A DNA stretch of 42,279 nucleotides from Clostridium sp. UBA2485 (GTDB lineage Bacteria > Bacillota > Clostridia > Clostridiales > Clostridiaceae). The notes beneath the pieces are model-generated. The model had not been told where the DNA came from, made no database searches, and was given only the letters and a program-made list of their open reading frames with translations. The stretch covers positions 120,626 through 162,904 of the forward strand of contig NZ_DDOV01000081.1 in NCBI RefSeq assembly GCF_002341865.1, given 5' to 3'. The position numbers and the translations under genes are program-made. Below are positions 13,948-23,253 of the stretch, piece by piece (within the stretch, counting starts at the first letter, position 1; each line of letters opens with the position of its first letter).

Positions 13948-16236
13948 TTAAGCTGATCTTTTCATTTTATTTTTTATTAACGTTGATAGATATGTTTGTT
14001 TTAACGAAACATTAGTGTTTCCTATAGCATATCTCAAAGCTTTGTTTTCCGCACAAAGAACACAATATTTTTTAGCTCTAGTTATCATAGTATATACCAT
14101 CTCTCTAGTTAGCAATTTATTATAATGTGAATAATCTAAGCCACATATAACATATTTAAATCCTGATCCTTGTGACTTATGAGTTGTAATAGCATAACCT
14201 AATTGTATATATCCTATATACATTTTAGGAATAACCACTTCACCTACAGTTTGAAATTTCACAGTTATCATATTAGATTCTGAATCTATATCTGTGACTA
14301 TTCCCATATCTCCATTAAATATAGGAGCAATTTGCCCATCCATATTGATTGTTTTATAATTATTTTTTACATTGATAACTTTATCTCCTACATAAACAAC
14401 GTATGGATATTTACTACCTTCATGCAATATAATCTGCTTGCTAGTTTGCTTACACATGCCTTTACATTGACGCTCTCTAATTATTTGTTGTATTGCATTA
14501 TTAAGTTTATATGTACATGCATCTCCTCTTTCTTTTACGGGTACTATAACTTGTAATTCCATTATATCATCAACTTGAGGAAGAAGTTCTTTGACATATT
14601 CTAAAAGTTTAGGTTGTGTTTTTGTTTTTTCTTTATAAACATCCAAAACCAAGTCTTGCAGTTCTCCTCTAATATCTTTACTATCTTGATTGGACTCAGT
14701 TATCTGTAGCCCATTTCTTATTTTTAAACTTTCTGAAATTACTGCTGATTTTTGAGCTTGCCTGTGAACTGTAGTTAATTCTACACAATTAATGTATCCA
14801 CTGTCCATTAAATCCTGCATTATATTACCGACACCTATTGATTCTAACTGACCTGTATCTCCTAGCATTATCAGCTTTGATCCTGTCTTTATCGCTTGTA
14901 TAAGCTTGTAAAATAGCTCTGCTCCAACCATTGATAATTCGTCTAATATAATAATATCATATGGCAGCATATTAAATTTATTATAGGAAAAACCTTGTGA
15001 TGGTATAAATCCTAGTAGTCTATGTATTGTATATCCTTCTTCACCAGTGGCTTCAGTTAAATTAACGCTTGCCTTACCTGATAATGCTGTTTGAGCCACT
15101 GAGTAATTTCTTAAAGCACTAAGCATACCTGCAACCGTAGATGTCTTTCCTGTACCTGCTCCACCCGAAATAATGCTAATATTATTCTCCAAAATGCTTT
15201 TTATCCCATTAAATTGTTCTTCGGTGTATTTCCACCCTTGCCTTTCTTCTGTTTCATGAACATATTCTTCCCAGTCATCATAGACAAAATCATTGTTAGC
15301 GGAATTAATTCTTATTATTTCATCTGCAATAGCATTTTCTAATTTATAATATTTCATTAACGACACTTCTGTTTTCTCATCATTAAAATATATTTTAGAT
15401 TCATCTCTTAGTTGGGCAATAGCCTCTGTTATTATTTCTTGAGGCAGATCCATTCCTATGATATCTTCTATTCCAATTAGCAGAGCATCTGGATATACAT
15501 AAGTGTTCCCATTATTGGCTTGCTGCGTTAAAAAGTATTGTATGTAAGCTTTAGTTCTATATACAGAAAACTCACCGCAGCCACTTTGTAGTGCCATTTC
15601 GTCAGCTTTAGACCATCCAATGCCATCTACTTCATCAGCCAATATGTATGGATTGTCTTTTATTTTATCAACTAAGATGTCAGCTCCACCATAAACATCA
15701 ACTAATTTTCTTATCATTGTTGTACTCAGTCCTAATCGGTCTAGCTCTATGTATGCAGTGCTGTAATCTTTTGCCTCTTTATATTTTTCAATAATTTTTA
15801 TAGCAGATGAAACCCCTATACCTTTTACATTACAAAGCTGTTCCACATCTTCGCTTTCTATAATTGAAATTGGCGATTCAAAAGTTTTAAAAAGATTGTC
15901 AACTTGTCTCTCTGTTAAAATCTTTTTTAAAAATATCTTTTGAGAATTTATATCATTTAAATCTACAACTTTACTGATATAAATAGATTTATATTGTTTC
16001 CCATATTTTTCATCTTCTACTTCTTTTGCTACTAAAGTATATGTATCTTCTCTATTCATCTCACATAGATTACCAGTGACCGTAATCGTTCCCCATTTTG
16101 AAGAAGCAACTTCTCCTTCTAATACTTCTTCAACTGAAACGGAGACTATTCCAAAATCTCCGTTTTTTATAGAACTGTCTTTGGGGTAGAACTGTCTATT
16201 TAGCTTTATTAAACATTTAATATTTTCACTATTCAT
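13948..16236 (-). CDS. recD2: RecD2-like superfamily 1 DNA helicase
   Basis: 762 residues, close to RecD2 length. An N-terminal OB-like and helix-hairpin-helix region (CNVKGIGVSSA near 135-145, VDGIGW near 203) precedes the motor. Walker A is GGAGTGKTST (358-367), Walker B is ILDELSMVG, motif III is GDTGQLESIG. The C-terminal UvrD-like part has YAITTHKSQG and VYTMITRAK. RecD2 enzymes unwind DNA 5' to 3' and work in replication and repair. ATG at 16236 is 5 nt after the polymerase stop, so the two genes are co-transcribed. All helicase motifs look intact. Confidence 0.92.
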   Translation of the reverse strand: MNSENIKCLIKLNRQFYPKDSSIKNGDFGIVSVSVEEVLEGEVASSKWGTITVTGNLCEMNREDTYTLVAKEVEDEKYGKQYKSIYISKVVDLNDINSQKIFLKKILTERQVDNLFKTFESPISIIESEDVEQLCNVKGIGVSSAIKIIEKYKEAKDYSTAYIELDRLGLSTTMIRKLVDVYGGADILVDKIKDNPYILADEVDGIGWSKADEMALQSGCGEFSVYRTKAYIQYFLTQQANNGNTYVYPDALLIGIEDIIGMDLPQEIITEAIAQLRDESKIYFNDEKTEVSLMKYYKLENAIADEIIRINSANNDFVYDDWEEYVHETEERQGWKYTEEQFNGIKSILENNISIISGGAGTGKTSTVAGMLSALRNYSVAQTALSGKASVNLTEATGEEGYTIHRLLGFIPSQGFSYNKFNMLPYDIIILDELSMVGAELFYKLIQAIKTGSKLIMLGDTGQLESIGVGNIMQDLMDSGYINCVELTTVHRQAQKSAVISESLKIRNGLQITESNQDSKDIRGELQDLVLDVYKEKTKTQPKLLEYVKELLPQVDDIMELQVIVPVKERGDACTYKLNNAIQQIIRERQCKGMCKQTSKQIILHEGSKYPYVVYVGDKVINVKNNYKTINMDGQIAPIFNGDMGIVTDIDSESNMITVKFQTVGEVVIPKMYIGYIQLGYAITTHKSQGSGFKYVICGLDYSHYNKLLTREMVYTMITRAKKYCVLCAENKALRYAIGNTNVSLKQTYLSTLIKNKMKRSA

Positions 16237-16241
16237 TTATA

Positions 16242-19200
16242 TTACTCACCTTGCTTTCTCTCACTTTGTAATATCAATTCACCATTTTCAACCCTCAATA
16301 TTTTCTGCATAGTATGCTGATAGATACTGTTTTTATATTTCTTCGGTTTAAATTGATCTCCTCTCCTAAAGCCTGTTACCATTAATTTAGTTCCCCTTGT
16401 AAACCAACTTCTCTCAATTATTGTTTTTTCACCTGTCATTTCATCACATATGGAAACTTGCTTGTCATAGTGTGCGAATTGCCCACTATATAGCTTTAAA
16501 TTCACAACTCCATTAGGTGTCAGTAAAGTAACTATATGTTTATTTTTATCTCTATCTAGCACAGTACCCACTATTCTGCTTAGTTTGAATTTAGGGTATT
16601 TAAAACCATTTCGTGTATTAAACCCTATTACCTCCGCCTCTTCTGGTAGGTCATTAAAATTAACTATCTCATAGAAATCAGTATCTACATTCTTTAATTC
16701 ATGTTCGTTATAATAATAATTCATTGATTCCATTTCCCAAGAACTAAGTGTTCCTGACATCAACTCATTCTTTTTCCCTTCAAAAGTTAAATGATTATAT
16801 AACTCTAAACATTCTTTACTATATAACCATTCAAAGAAAGGTTGCATTAGTTTGTTATAAATGTCTTCAAAAGAATCTTTCCTTTTAGTATTTAATGCTA
16901 CAGCAATGATCCCGTCCTCGTTATACCTATAATCCTTATCTTCAGACATAAATTCCATGAAATGCTCCTTAAAGAAATTGGTTGCGTAATCCGTTAGTTC
17001 ATCGTTGTCATCTTTAATTGAATACCATTTAATATTAGATTCCTTATCTTTAAAGTTCTCTAATGATAATAAATATTGTCTAAAATTATAATATTTTAAA
17101 TATGTATTTAAATTCTGTGGAATTATACCCATATTAATTATCTTAGAAATTGATTTTGTATCCAATTTTGTTCTAGGAGGATAATTTAATCTTACGTAGT
17201 TTTCTAAAACTACCTCTCGTGGTTTATTCTCTAATTTATCAAAAGCTCCAGCTTTAATTAATGTCATTGCTTGACTTTGAGAAACCAAAGATTTATTTTG
17301 TACTTTGCCTGTTGATAGCGTAACTTGTCTTTTAGTTTCCACCATTTTTTTATGGAAATCCAATAGATTATCAAAAGGTCTATTTTCTATCATCAAGTTT
17401 GCAGCATCTACATTTATTCCCATAATACCTTTAAATCCAAATTGTATCTCATTTAATTGTTCATTAGGAGTAAAGCCTATATTAGCTGTATTAATATTAG
17501 GTAATGCTATTTTAACCCCTTTGTCTTTAATGTTACTTATAGCAGTTGCAACTTTCCCATATTGAGTTGTCTTTTCTTTTTTGTTATTATCAAATTCTTC
17601 ATCCTCTGTATCTTCCTGTTCTAAAGCCCCAGACTCTACAAGTAAAACTGCTGTATTCCAATAAATTGAAGGATAATAGTGAATTAGGTTGAGTTGCTGA
17701 ATAAGAATATAAGTGTATAGAACACCATGAATTACACTAAACCCATAACCTTTTTGCATTGCTATTTGAACATCCCATAAATAATCCAATATCTTTTTAG
17801 AAGTTCCCATTTCCTCGCCTTTTTTATAGAATAACTCATGGGCTTCTTTGTATAAGTCTCCCTTTTTCTTTGCGACCCCTTTTCGCAGTTTGTTGCTTTC
17901 TACAACTCCAAAATTAGAGATGTTTTCATCCATAGAAATTAGCATCATACGTTCTTGAGTAGAACATACGCCACAATCTTGTTTCAAGTGCTTATCAATT
18001 GTATCCATTTCTTTTTCTGAAAGACCAAAATCTTTCATGTCTTGATACCACTCATCAATGTTATTTTTATATCTTACATACATTTCAAGTGGTTGCTCTT
18101 TACCATCTTCCACCATAAGTCTCATTAGATTGTTACCGTTAGTAGCTTCTATTAATGAATGAGGTTGTATTGCTTTTATGGCTTGTTCTCCAACTGGGCT
18201 GTCAAATTGAAAGGCTGAAATTAAATCTCCTTGGTTTAACTTATCCCACATTTCTATGCTGCTTATATCAATTACGTCTGGATGCAGATACCTATTATAT
18301 GTTTTTCGCAAAGTGCCTTGCCAATCTATTTTTTTATGTTCCACTAACATTTCTAATGTCACTTGTATCATAGATGCTGTCTTTGTATTAAGAAAATCGT
18401 ATTTAACATTTCCTACATACTCGCTGTCTTCTAAATTAAATTGTGAAACTATTTCACCACTAGGCGACCTCATTATTGCATTGTGGTCAGTAAAATCACT
18501 ATTCACTATTAGCACTCCACATGCATGAGAAGAGCGTTTGTTTATTAAACCTTCAACTCCTAATGCTATTTCTAACAAGTTTTTACTTTTGTATTCATCT
18601 ACTATATTTTTAAATTCTGTTACCCTTTCTCTGTTTTGCTGTGGATTACCATAATAGCAATCGCTTATGCCCCATACCTTCCCACGTTCTACAGGTATAA
18701 GTGAACTCAAATATAAGCCTACGTCACTATTAATGCCACATCCTCTGCAAGCAGTTTGTATTGCTGATTTGGCTGTTTCAGTGCCAAAAGTACAAACTCT
18801 AACAATGTCTCCACCTATACTCTTATAATATTTTAATACTTCACTAAACACTTTGTTTCTTTTATGTGAAGGTATGTCAATGTCGATGTCTGGTAAGTCT
18901 GGTCTTTCTGCACTTATAAATCTAAAGTGTGGCATTTCTATTCCCTGTTTTAAAGGATTTACTTGGGTTATACCTAGTAAATAGTCTAATATATACCCAC
19001 CTGCACTACCTCTACCTGGGGGAATTATAGCTTCAGCTTCTTCCCAAATTATATCTATATTCTTAACCATCGTTATGAAATAGCCACTTATAGGTTCTTT
19101 TTTGAACTCAGAAATTTTTATTATTTCTTTACATTCTAAGTCTATTCTTTCAAACGTCTCTTTGTATTCCTCTCTAGGTATGTTTCTATCTTCTATACCT

Positions 19201-20333
19201 AATGTAGCTAAATAAATTAAATATCTATCATATATATTGTGTTCGCTGTTCAACATTTTTGTAATATACTCATATTTAGCAAAGCAAGAGTACAGTTCTT
19301 TGTCTTTAATCCATGTTTCTTCAACAGGAACTAGTGGAATAGTTTGTTTATTAAATAGGTCGTAGTCTTCAACTTTGTCTGCTATTTCCTTGGTATTATT
19401 TATTCCTTCAACAATGTCATTAAAGTCTAAGTAATCTAATGCTTCAAATAGCTCATCAACAGTAAAGAAATGAGTGCTATTATAAAATGCATCAACCTCT
19501 CTATTGCCCTCCTCTTCTTCTGAAGATGTTAAAAAAGCTTTATGTATGTTTCTTTCTTTTTCATTTAAATAGTGAGCATCTGTAGTAATTATGTATTTTA
19601 ATCCATATGCTTTTGCTATTACTAAAGCATACTTGTTATATGATTTTTGCACTCCATCTTGTGATGGTTGAATTTCAATATAGAAGTCTTCCTTTCCAAA
19701 AATGTCTATACACCAATTTATAAAATCGTCTATTTCGTATTTTAAATCTTCTTTTCTTTTTTCATCTTCTTCATTTAATATTTCAACTATTTTTCTAGCA
19801 AAATAACTCCCTAAACATGCTGTACTTCCTATTAAATGTCCTTGTTCAATCACTATTTCATCTAAATCAGAGTAAAAAGTCGGTACACGATCCATCCCTT
19901 TATAGCTAAACATTCTATTCCATGCTTTTGAAGATATTTGTCTTAACATATGATGTCCTTTTGCATCTTTGGCTAACAAAAGGAAATGGTAAAATGGTAC
20001 ATATTCTTTGTCATTAATTTGTTTGTTCATTCCATCTTCATCTACTAAATATATTTCATTCCCTAAAATGCCCTTAAAGTCATTAGGTATAGCCCCCTCT
20101 TTTTTAAGTTTTTTTATAGATTGTATGAACTTCACATGACCACTTAAAGATTCATGGTCTGTTAGAGCGATGCCATTTTGACCTAAATTTGAAACATATT
20201 TTATCATATTATCAATCTTATTTGTGCTATCTAATAAACGAAGATTTGAATACTCGCTATGTACATGCAAATGGACGAATACATCTGCTAACTCTTTAAT
20301 AGTTTTATTTACAAACTCTTTTGAGTATGGCAT
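16242..20333 (-). CDS. dnaE: DNA polymerase III alpha subunit, DnaE type, unusually long
   Basis: 1363 residues, against about 1070-1160 for usual DnaE. The PHP domain begins with FVHLHVHSEYS (19-29) and LTDHESLSG (57-65). The polymerase core has GRGSAGGY (440-447), PDIDIDIPS with catalytic Asp482 and Asp484, SHACGVLI and the FQFDS segment. A GYGFSVIHG segment matches the C-family fingers. The C-terminal region carries an OB-type domain (about 1240-1330). No intein is seen. The PHP metal ligands in HLHVH look intact, so PHP proofreading is possible. No clamp or clamp-loader gene is in the window, so host beta clamp is probably used. ATG at 20333 behind AGGGAGGG. Confidence 0.95.
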   Translation of the reverse strand: MPYSKEFVNKTIKELADVFVHLHVHSEYSNLRLLDSTNKIDNMIKYVSNLGQNGIALTDHESLSGHVKFIQSIKKLKKEGAIPNDFKGILGNEIYLVDEDGMNKQINDKEYVPFYHFLLLAKDAKGHHMLRQISSKAWNRMFSYKGMDRVPTFYSDLDEIVIEQGHLIGSTACLGSYFARKIVEILNEEDEKRKEDLKYEIDDFINWCIDIFGKEDFYIEIQPSQDGVQKSYNKYALVIAKAYGLKYIITTDAHYLNEKERNIHKAFLTSSEEEEGNREVDAFYNSTHFFTVDELFEALDYLDFNDIVEGINNTKEIADKVEDYDLFNKQTIPLVPVEETWIKDKELYSCFAKYEYITKMLNSEHNIYDRYLIYLATLGIEDRNIPREEYKETFERIDLECKEIIKISEFKKEPISGYFITMVKNIDIIWEEAEAIIPPGRGSAGGYILDYLLGITQVNPLKQGIEMPHFRFISAERPDLPDIDIDIPSHKRNKVFSEVLKYYKSIGGDIVRVCTFGTETAKSAIQTACRGCGINSDVGLYLSSLIPVERGKVWGISDCYYGNPQQNRERVTEFKNIVDEYKSKNLLEIALGVEGLINKRSSHACGVLIVNSDFTDHNAIMRSPSGEIVSQFNLEDSEYVGNVKYDFLNTKTASMIQVTLEMLVEHKKIDWQGTLRKTYNRYLHPDVIDISSIEMWDKLNQGDLISAFQFDSPVGEQAIKAIQPHSLIEATNGNNLMRLMVEDGKEQPLEMYVRYKNNIDEWYQDMKDFGLSEKEMDTIDKHLKQDCGVCSTQERMMLISMDENISNFGVVESNKLRKGVAKKKGDLYKEAHELFYKKGEEMGTSKKILDYLWDVQIAMQKGYGFSVIHGVLYTYILIQQLNLIHYYPSIYWNTAVLLVESGALEQEDTEDEEFDNNKKEKTTQYGKVATAISNIKDKGVKIALPNINTANIGFTPNEQLNEIQFGFKGIMGINVDAANLMIENRPFDNLLDFHKKMVETKRQVTLSTGKVQNKSLVSQSQAMTLIKAGAFDKLENKPREVVLENYVRLNYPPRTKLDTKSISKIINMGIIPQNLNTYLKYYNFRQYLLSLENFKDKESNIKWYSIKDDNDELTDYATNFFKEHFMEFMSEDKDYRYNEDGIIAVALNTKRKDSFEDIYNKLMQPFFEWLYSKECLELYNHLTFEGKKNELMSGTLSSWEMESMNYYYNEHELKNVDTDFYEIVNFNDLPEEAEVIGFNTRNGFKYPKFKLSRIVGTVLDRDKNKHIVTLLTPNGVVNLKLYSGQFAHYDKQVSICDEMTGEKTIIERSWFTRGTKLMVTGFRRGDQFKPKKYKNSIYQHTMQKILRVENGELILQSERKQGE

Positions 20334-20347
20334 ACAATCCCTCCCTA

Positions 20348-22132
20348 TTAAAACTCAAATTTTTTACTTGCTTTTATGTTATAATCTACTATCTGTATCT
20401 GTGGATAAACATTGTTGTTCCATTTGTTAGTTTTAAATTTACCTACGATTTCGACTTCCAATCTTTTATTTGTTCTTTTTCCTAATCCTTTTTGTTGTTT
20501 TCCTATCATTCGATTGTATTCTTCTTCATTGCCAAATTTAGTGAAACTTAGAACTCGTGAACCTATCTGTTTTTCTATCTTGATTAAATTCTTTCTTGCC
20601 CCCAACAATTGAATGTTATCTGCAGTAATATTTATACCTGTTATTGCGAATAATGGCTCTGGGACATTGTTTCCCCATATCTCTTCCCATTCACCTATTT
20701 GTAAAATATCTTTTTCTCTTAATCTTCCAACAGGAATTATATAATCAACATGATATACATCTTCGATTACTGTATTTTTTAATTTTTCATTAGTTAATGA
20801 TATCAAGTTATTCACATTGCCTTTCTTCAATTTAAATCCAAAAGCATTATCGTGTCCAGATATACTGTTAAACAAGCCAGTCTCTAATAAGAAACTCCTT
20901 AAATTGTCTATTTCGAACAATTTATAGTTCCTACCACTGCCACCATAAAGTATGTTATTATACTCTTTCAAAATAATCGAAGGTCTTTTATATGTATCAG
21001 CTATTTTATTTGCAACAAGTCCTGTAAAAGTTTCATCTAGATCATTAGTGCCATCTACTACTATTATTTTGTTGTTACCTATTTTGTTTTCTTCTATTTT
21101 CATTTGCAATTTTTTAAGACCCTCTTTTACTCTTTTATCTTGTCTGCTCTTGATATTAACACATATTCTAGCCATTGTTTCCTGCAAGGAATGTATTTCT
21201 ACAGGAGGTTTTGGGTCTTCTTTATGTTTTCTTCTAGGCTGATATTCTACTTCTTCTTGTATTCCAACTAAAGCTCGAAAGACATTAGCTTTCTCATCCA
21301 TAGTCCCCGACCTAACAACTGCATTTAGCAACGGAGCTACACACCATATAATATTTAATATTGTAGGATTTCCTTCTATATCTTTTTCTCTTTTTTTATA
21401 AATCTCTCGTAGAAACTCGTTACCATCATCTGAATTTGCCAATTCCAAACCTTTTAAAACTAAATATCTAGTTTCATAGCTTTGTAAATCCATATCATCT
21501 GCAATCATACCAATTGCAACTAAATCTAAATATTTGTCTGCATAATTATGATTGTAAGCTTTATCGTATTCTTTACAGAATTTATATGTAACTCCTACAC
21601 CTGATAAAGTGTTATTAGGATAGCTACTATCTTGACAGTTGATTACTACTGCATATGGGTTCTCTTTTTCACAAATATGATGGTCTAATACTAAGATGTC
21701 TTTGCCTAACTTTTTTAATTTTTTACATTCTTTTATATCATTACTACCTGCATCTGGAACAATTAGTAAATTGAAATCTATTGACTCTAGTTCTTTTAAA
21801 ATTATTCCATGTTCTTTCCCTTTATGTATTGCAAATTCTACCTCAATGTTTGATTTAATATTTTTAATATACTGGTATATTAATCCGCTTGAAGTGTATC
21901 CATCGGCATCACTATCAACAATAATAAGTATCTTGCTATTGTTATTGATATGTTTATCCAACATTTCTAATCCTTCTTGCATATTTTTTAGTAGCGTTCC
22001 GTCTAATACATCACCTTCACTTACATGAAGAAAACGTTTGGTGTCTTGAACACCTCTTTGCTTTAATAATATATCTAATAATTCATCTTCCTTTAACTTC
22101 TCATACCCTTTATGATATGCTTTAAATCTCAC
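20348..22132 (-). CDS. recJ: RecJ-like single-strand DNA exonuclease (DHH family)
   Basis: 594 residues. Motifs: DSDADG (73-78), PDAGSND (126-132), LDHHICE (149-155, the DHH), a conserved Asp in IGMIADD (about 210), and a DHHA1-type GGSGRN and SGHDNAFGF near 415-445. The C-terminus has an OB-like region. RecJ digests single-stranded DNA 5' to 3' in recombination and repair. GTG at 22132 shares one base with the primase stop (TAGTG), implying coupling. An in-gene copy of the conserved 13-mer at 21854-21866 encodes part of KNIKSNI and has no gene start behind it. Confidence 0.93.
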   Translation of the reverse strand: MRFKAYHKGYEKLKEDELLDILLKQRGVQDTKRFLHVSEGDVLDGTLLKNMQEGLEMLDKHINNNSKILIIVDSDADGYTSSGLIYQYIKNIKSNIEVEFAIHKGKEHGIILKELESIDFNLLIVPDAGSNDIKECKKLKKLGKDILVLDHHICEKENPYAVVINCQDSSYPNNTLSGVGVTYKFCKEYDKAYNHNYADKYLDLVAIGMIADDMDLQSYETRYLVLKGLELANSDDGNEFLREIYKKREKDIEGNPTILNIIWCVAPLLNAVVRSGTMDEKANVFRALVGIQEEVEYQPRRKHKEDPKPPVEIHSLQETMARICVNIKSRQDKRVKEGLKKLQMKIEENKIGNNKIIVVDGTNDLDETFTGLVANKIADTYKRPSIILKEYNNILYGGSGRNYKLFEIDNLRSFLLETGLFNSISGHDNAFGFKLKKGNVNNLISLTNEKLKNTVIEDVYHVDYIIPVGRLREKDILQIGEWEEIWGNNVPEPLFAITGINITADNIQLLGARKNLIKIEKQIGSRVLSFTKFGNEEEYNRMIGKQQKGLGKRTNKRLEVEIVGKFKTNKWNNNVYPQIQIVDYNIKASKKFEF

Positions 22133-23253
22133 TAAACCATCTCCTCTAATTCTGATATATCACCTATAAGGTATCTTTCTTTATACAATTTCTCAAAAAC
22201 ATCTTTCCCATTATCTATCGGAGCATCTTTATAGCCTAACACATCATCCCAACATAAAATGATTGATACATTGACATAATTAATCAACATCTTTGTTATT
22301 TTTATTAACGTTCTTTTATATTTTTCAAATTCTTTATATTCTTTTGAATTAATATCATCTAAATATTCTGGTTGGTATTGCTTATCATAGGCTATAATAA
22401 CTTCATCAACTCCTAGATTTAGTAACAAATCTCGTTGATATAACGACATATTCATTCCCATTGTTGCTAAGGCTATATTGTTCTCTTGACCAAAATAACT
22501 AGCATATTTCAAGACAGATTTCTCACCCTCAAAAACTATTGCTTTACGGTATCTTCGAATGTTATTCTGATTCTCATATATACCATATAGATTGAACTCA
22601 ACTGGAAATCTATATGTCAATCCTTGTATAGTTACTGGCATATATTTTTTACCTTGTTCAATATCTCTTTGAAAAAAGGCTCTCCCTCTTATTCCTATTA
22701 AATCTCCATTGATATCTCTATGCGGTATAATGGCTTTATATTGGTTAAAATAAAATTTAATGCTATACAACTGTGCCACAGTCTCTTCAATTCCTTCTTG
22801 AACCCAAATATTAGGAATATAATCATCAAAAATACTTAGCACATTCTGGTCATATGTAGGCAAAGAAGGGATTAACTTCTTAGGCTTATACAAATGTTTG
22901 TTTAGGAAATCCATTTCCTCCTTGATAGTATCTGACCGCTTCAAACCTTTGCCTTTACTAAAGCTATTTTTAATGCCTTTATGTCTTAATATTAAATTGA
23001 CAGCTTCAACAAACTCGCAGTTTTTTGCACTCATTATTACATCAAATAATGACATTGAACCACAACTAGTGTAGCAGCAAAACATTTTAGAATGAATAAA
23101 ATACTGAAGCTTATGTTTATCTCCATCATGACAAATTGTTCGAAAATATAAATTTCCTTTGTTATCAGGTACAGGTTCTCCCCCACCTAATTCACTCATA
23201 ATATGTACTACATCTTCGGTTGTGACTATCTCTAAAATATCTTCTCTATTCAT
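22132..23253 (-). CDS. dnaG: DNA primase with CHC2 zinc finger and TOPRIM domain
   Basis: 373 residues, a short phage-type DnaG. The CHC2 finger lies in TICHDGDKHKL (39-49) and FCCYTSCGSMSLF (58-70). The catalytic TOPRIM motifs are VFEGEKSVLKY (240-250) and IIAYDKQ (286-292). It makes RNA primers for the DnaE polymerase and should work with the DnaB helicase. The first codons overlap the helicase gene by 8 nt and its own ribosome binding site is weak, so translation is probably coupled. The C-terminal helicase-binding domain of bacterial DnaG is absent or very reduced. Confidence 0.92.
   Translation of the reverse strand: MNREDILEIVTTEDVVHIMSELGGGEPVPDNKGNLYFRTICHDGDKHKLQYFIHSKMFCCYTSCGSMSLFDVIMSAKNCEFVEAVNLILRHKGIKNSFSKGKGLKRSDTIKEEMDFLNKHLYKPKKLIPSLPTYDQNVLSIFDDYIPNIWVQEGIEETVAQLYSIKFYFNQYKAIIPHRDINGDLIGIRGRAFFQRDIEQGKKYMPVTIQGLTYRFPVEFNLYGIYENQNNIRRYRKAIVFEGEKSVLKYASYFGQENNIALATMGMNMSLYQRDLLLNLGVDEVIIAYDKQYQPEYLDDINSKEYKEFEKYKRTLIKITKMLINYVNVSIILCWDDVLGYKDAPIDNGKDVFEKLYKERYLIGDISELEEMV

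Noticed and set aside
14332..14556. Plus-strand frames opposite the helicase, polymerase, recJ and chemoreceptor genes
   Set aside because: They lack ribosome binding sites and are hydrophobic, Ser/Leu/Ile-rich antisense shadows of AT-rich minus-strand genes.
16242..20333. Intein or homing endonuclease as the cause of the long polymerase
   Set aside because: No Cys/Ser-His-Asn splice junctions, LAGLIDADG or HNH motif seen; the extra length is spread through the protein.
21854..21866. Copy of the conserved 13-mer inside recJ
   Set aside because: It encodes conserved-looking coding sequence with no gene start or ribosome binding site behind it, so it is probably chance.
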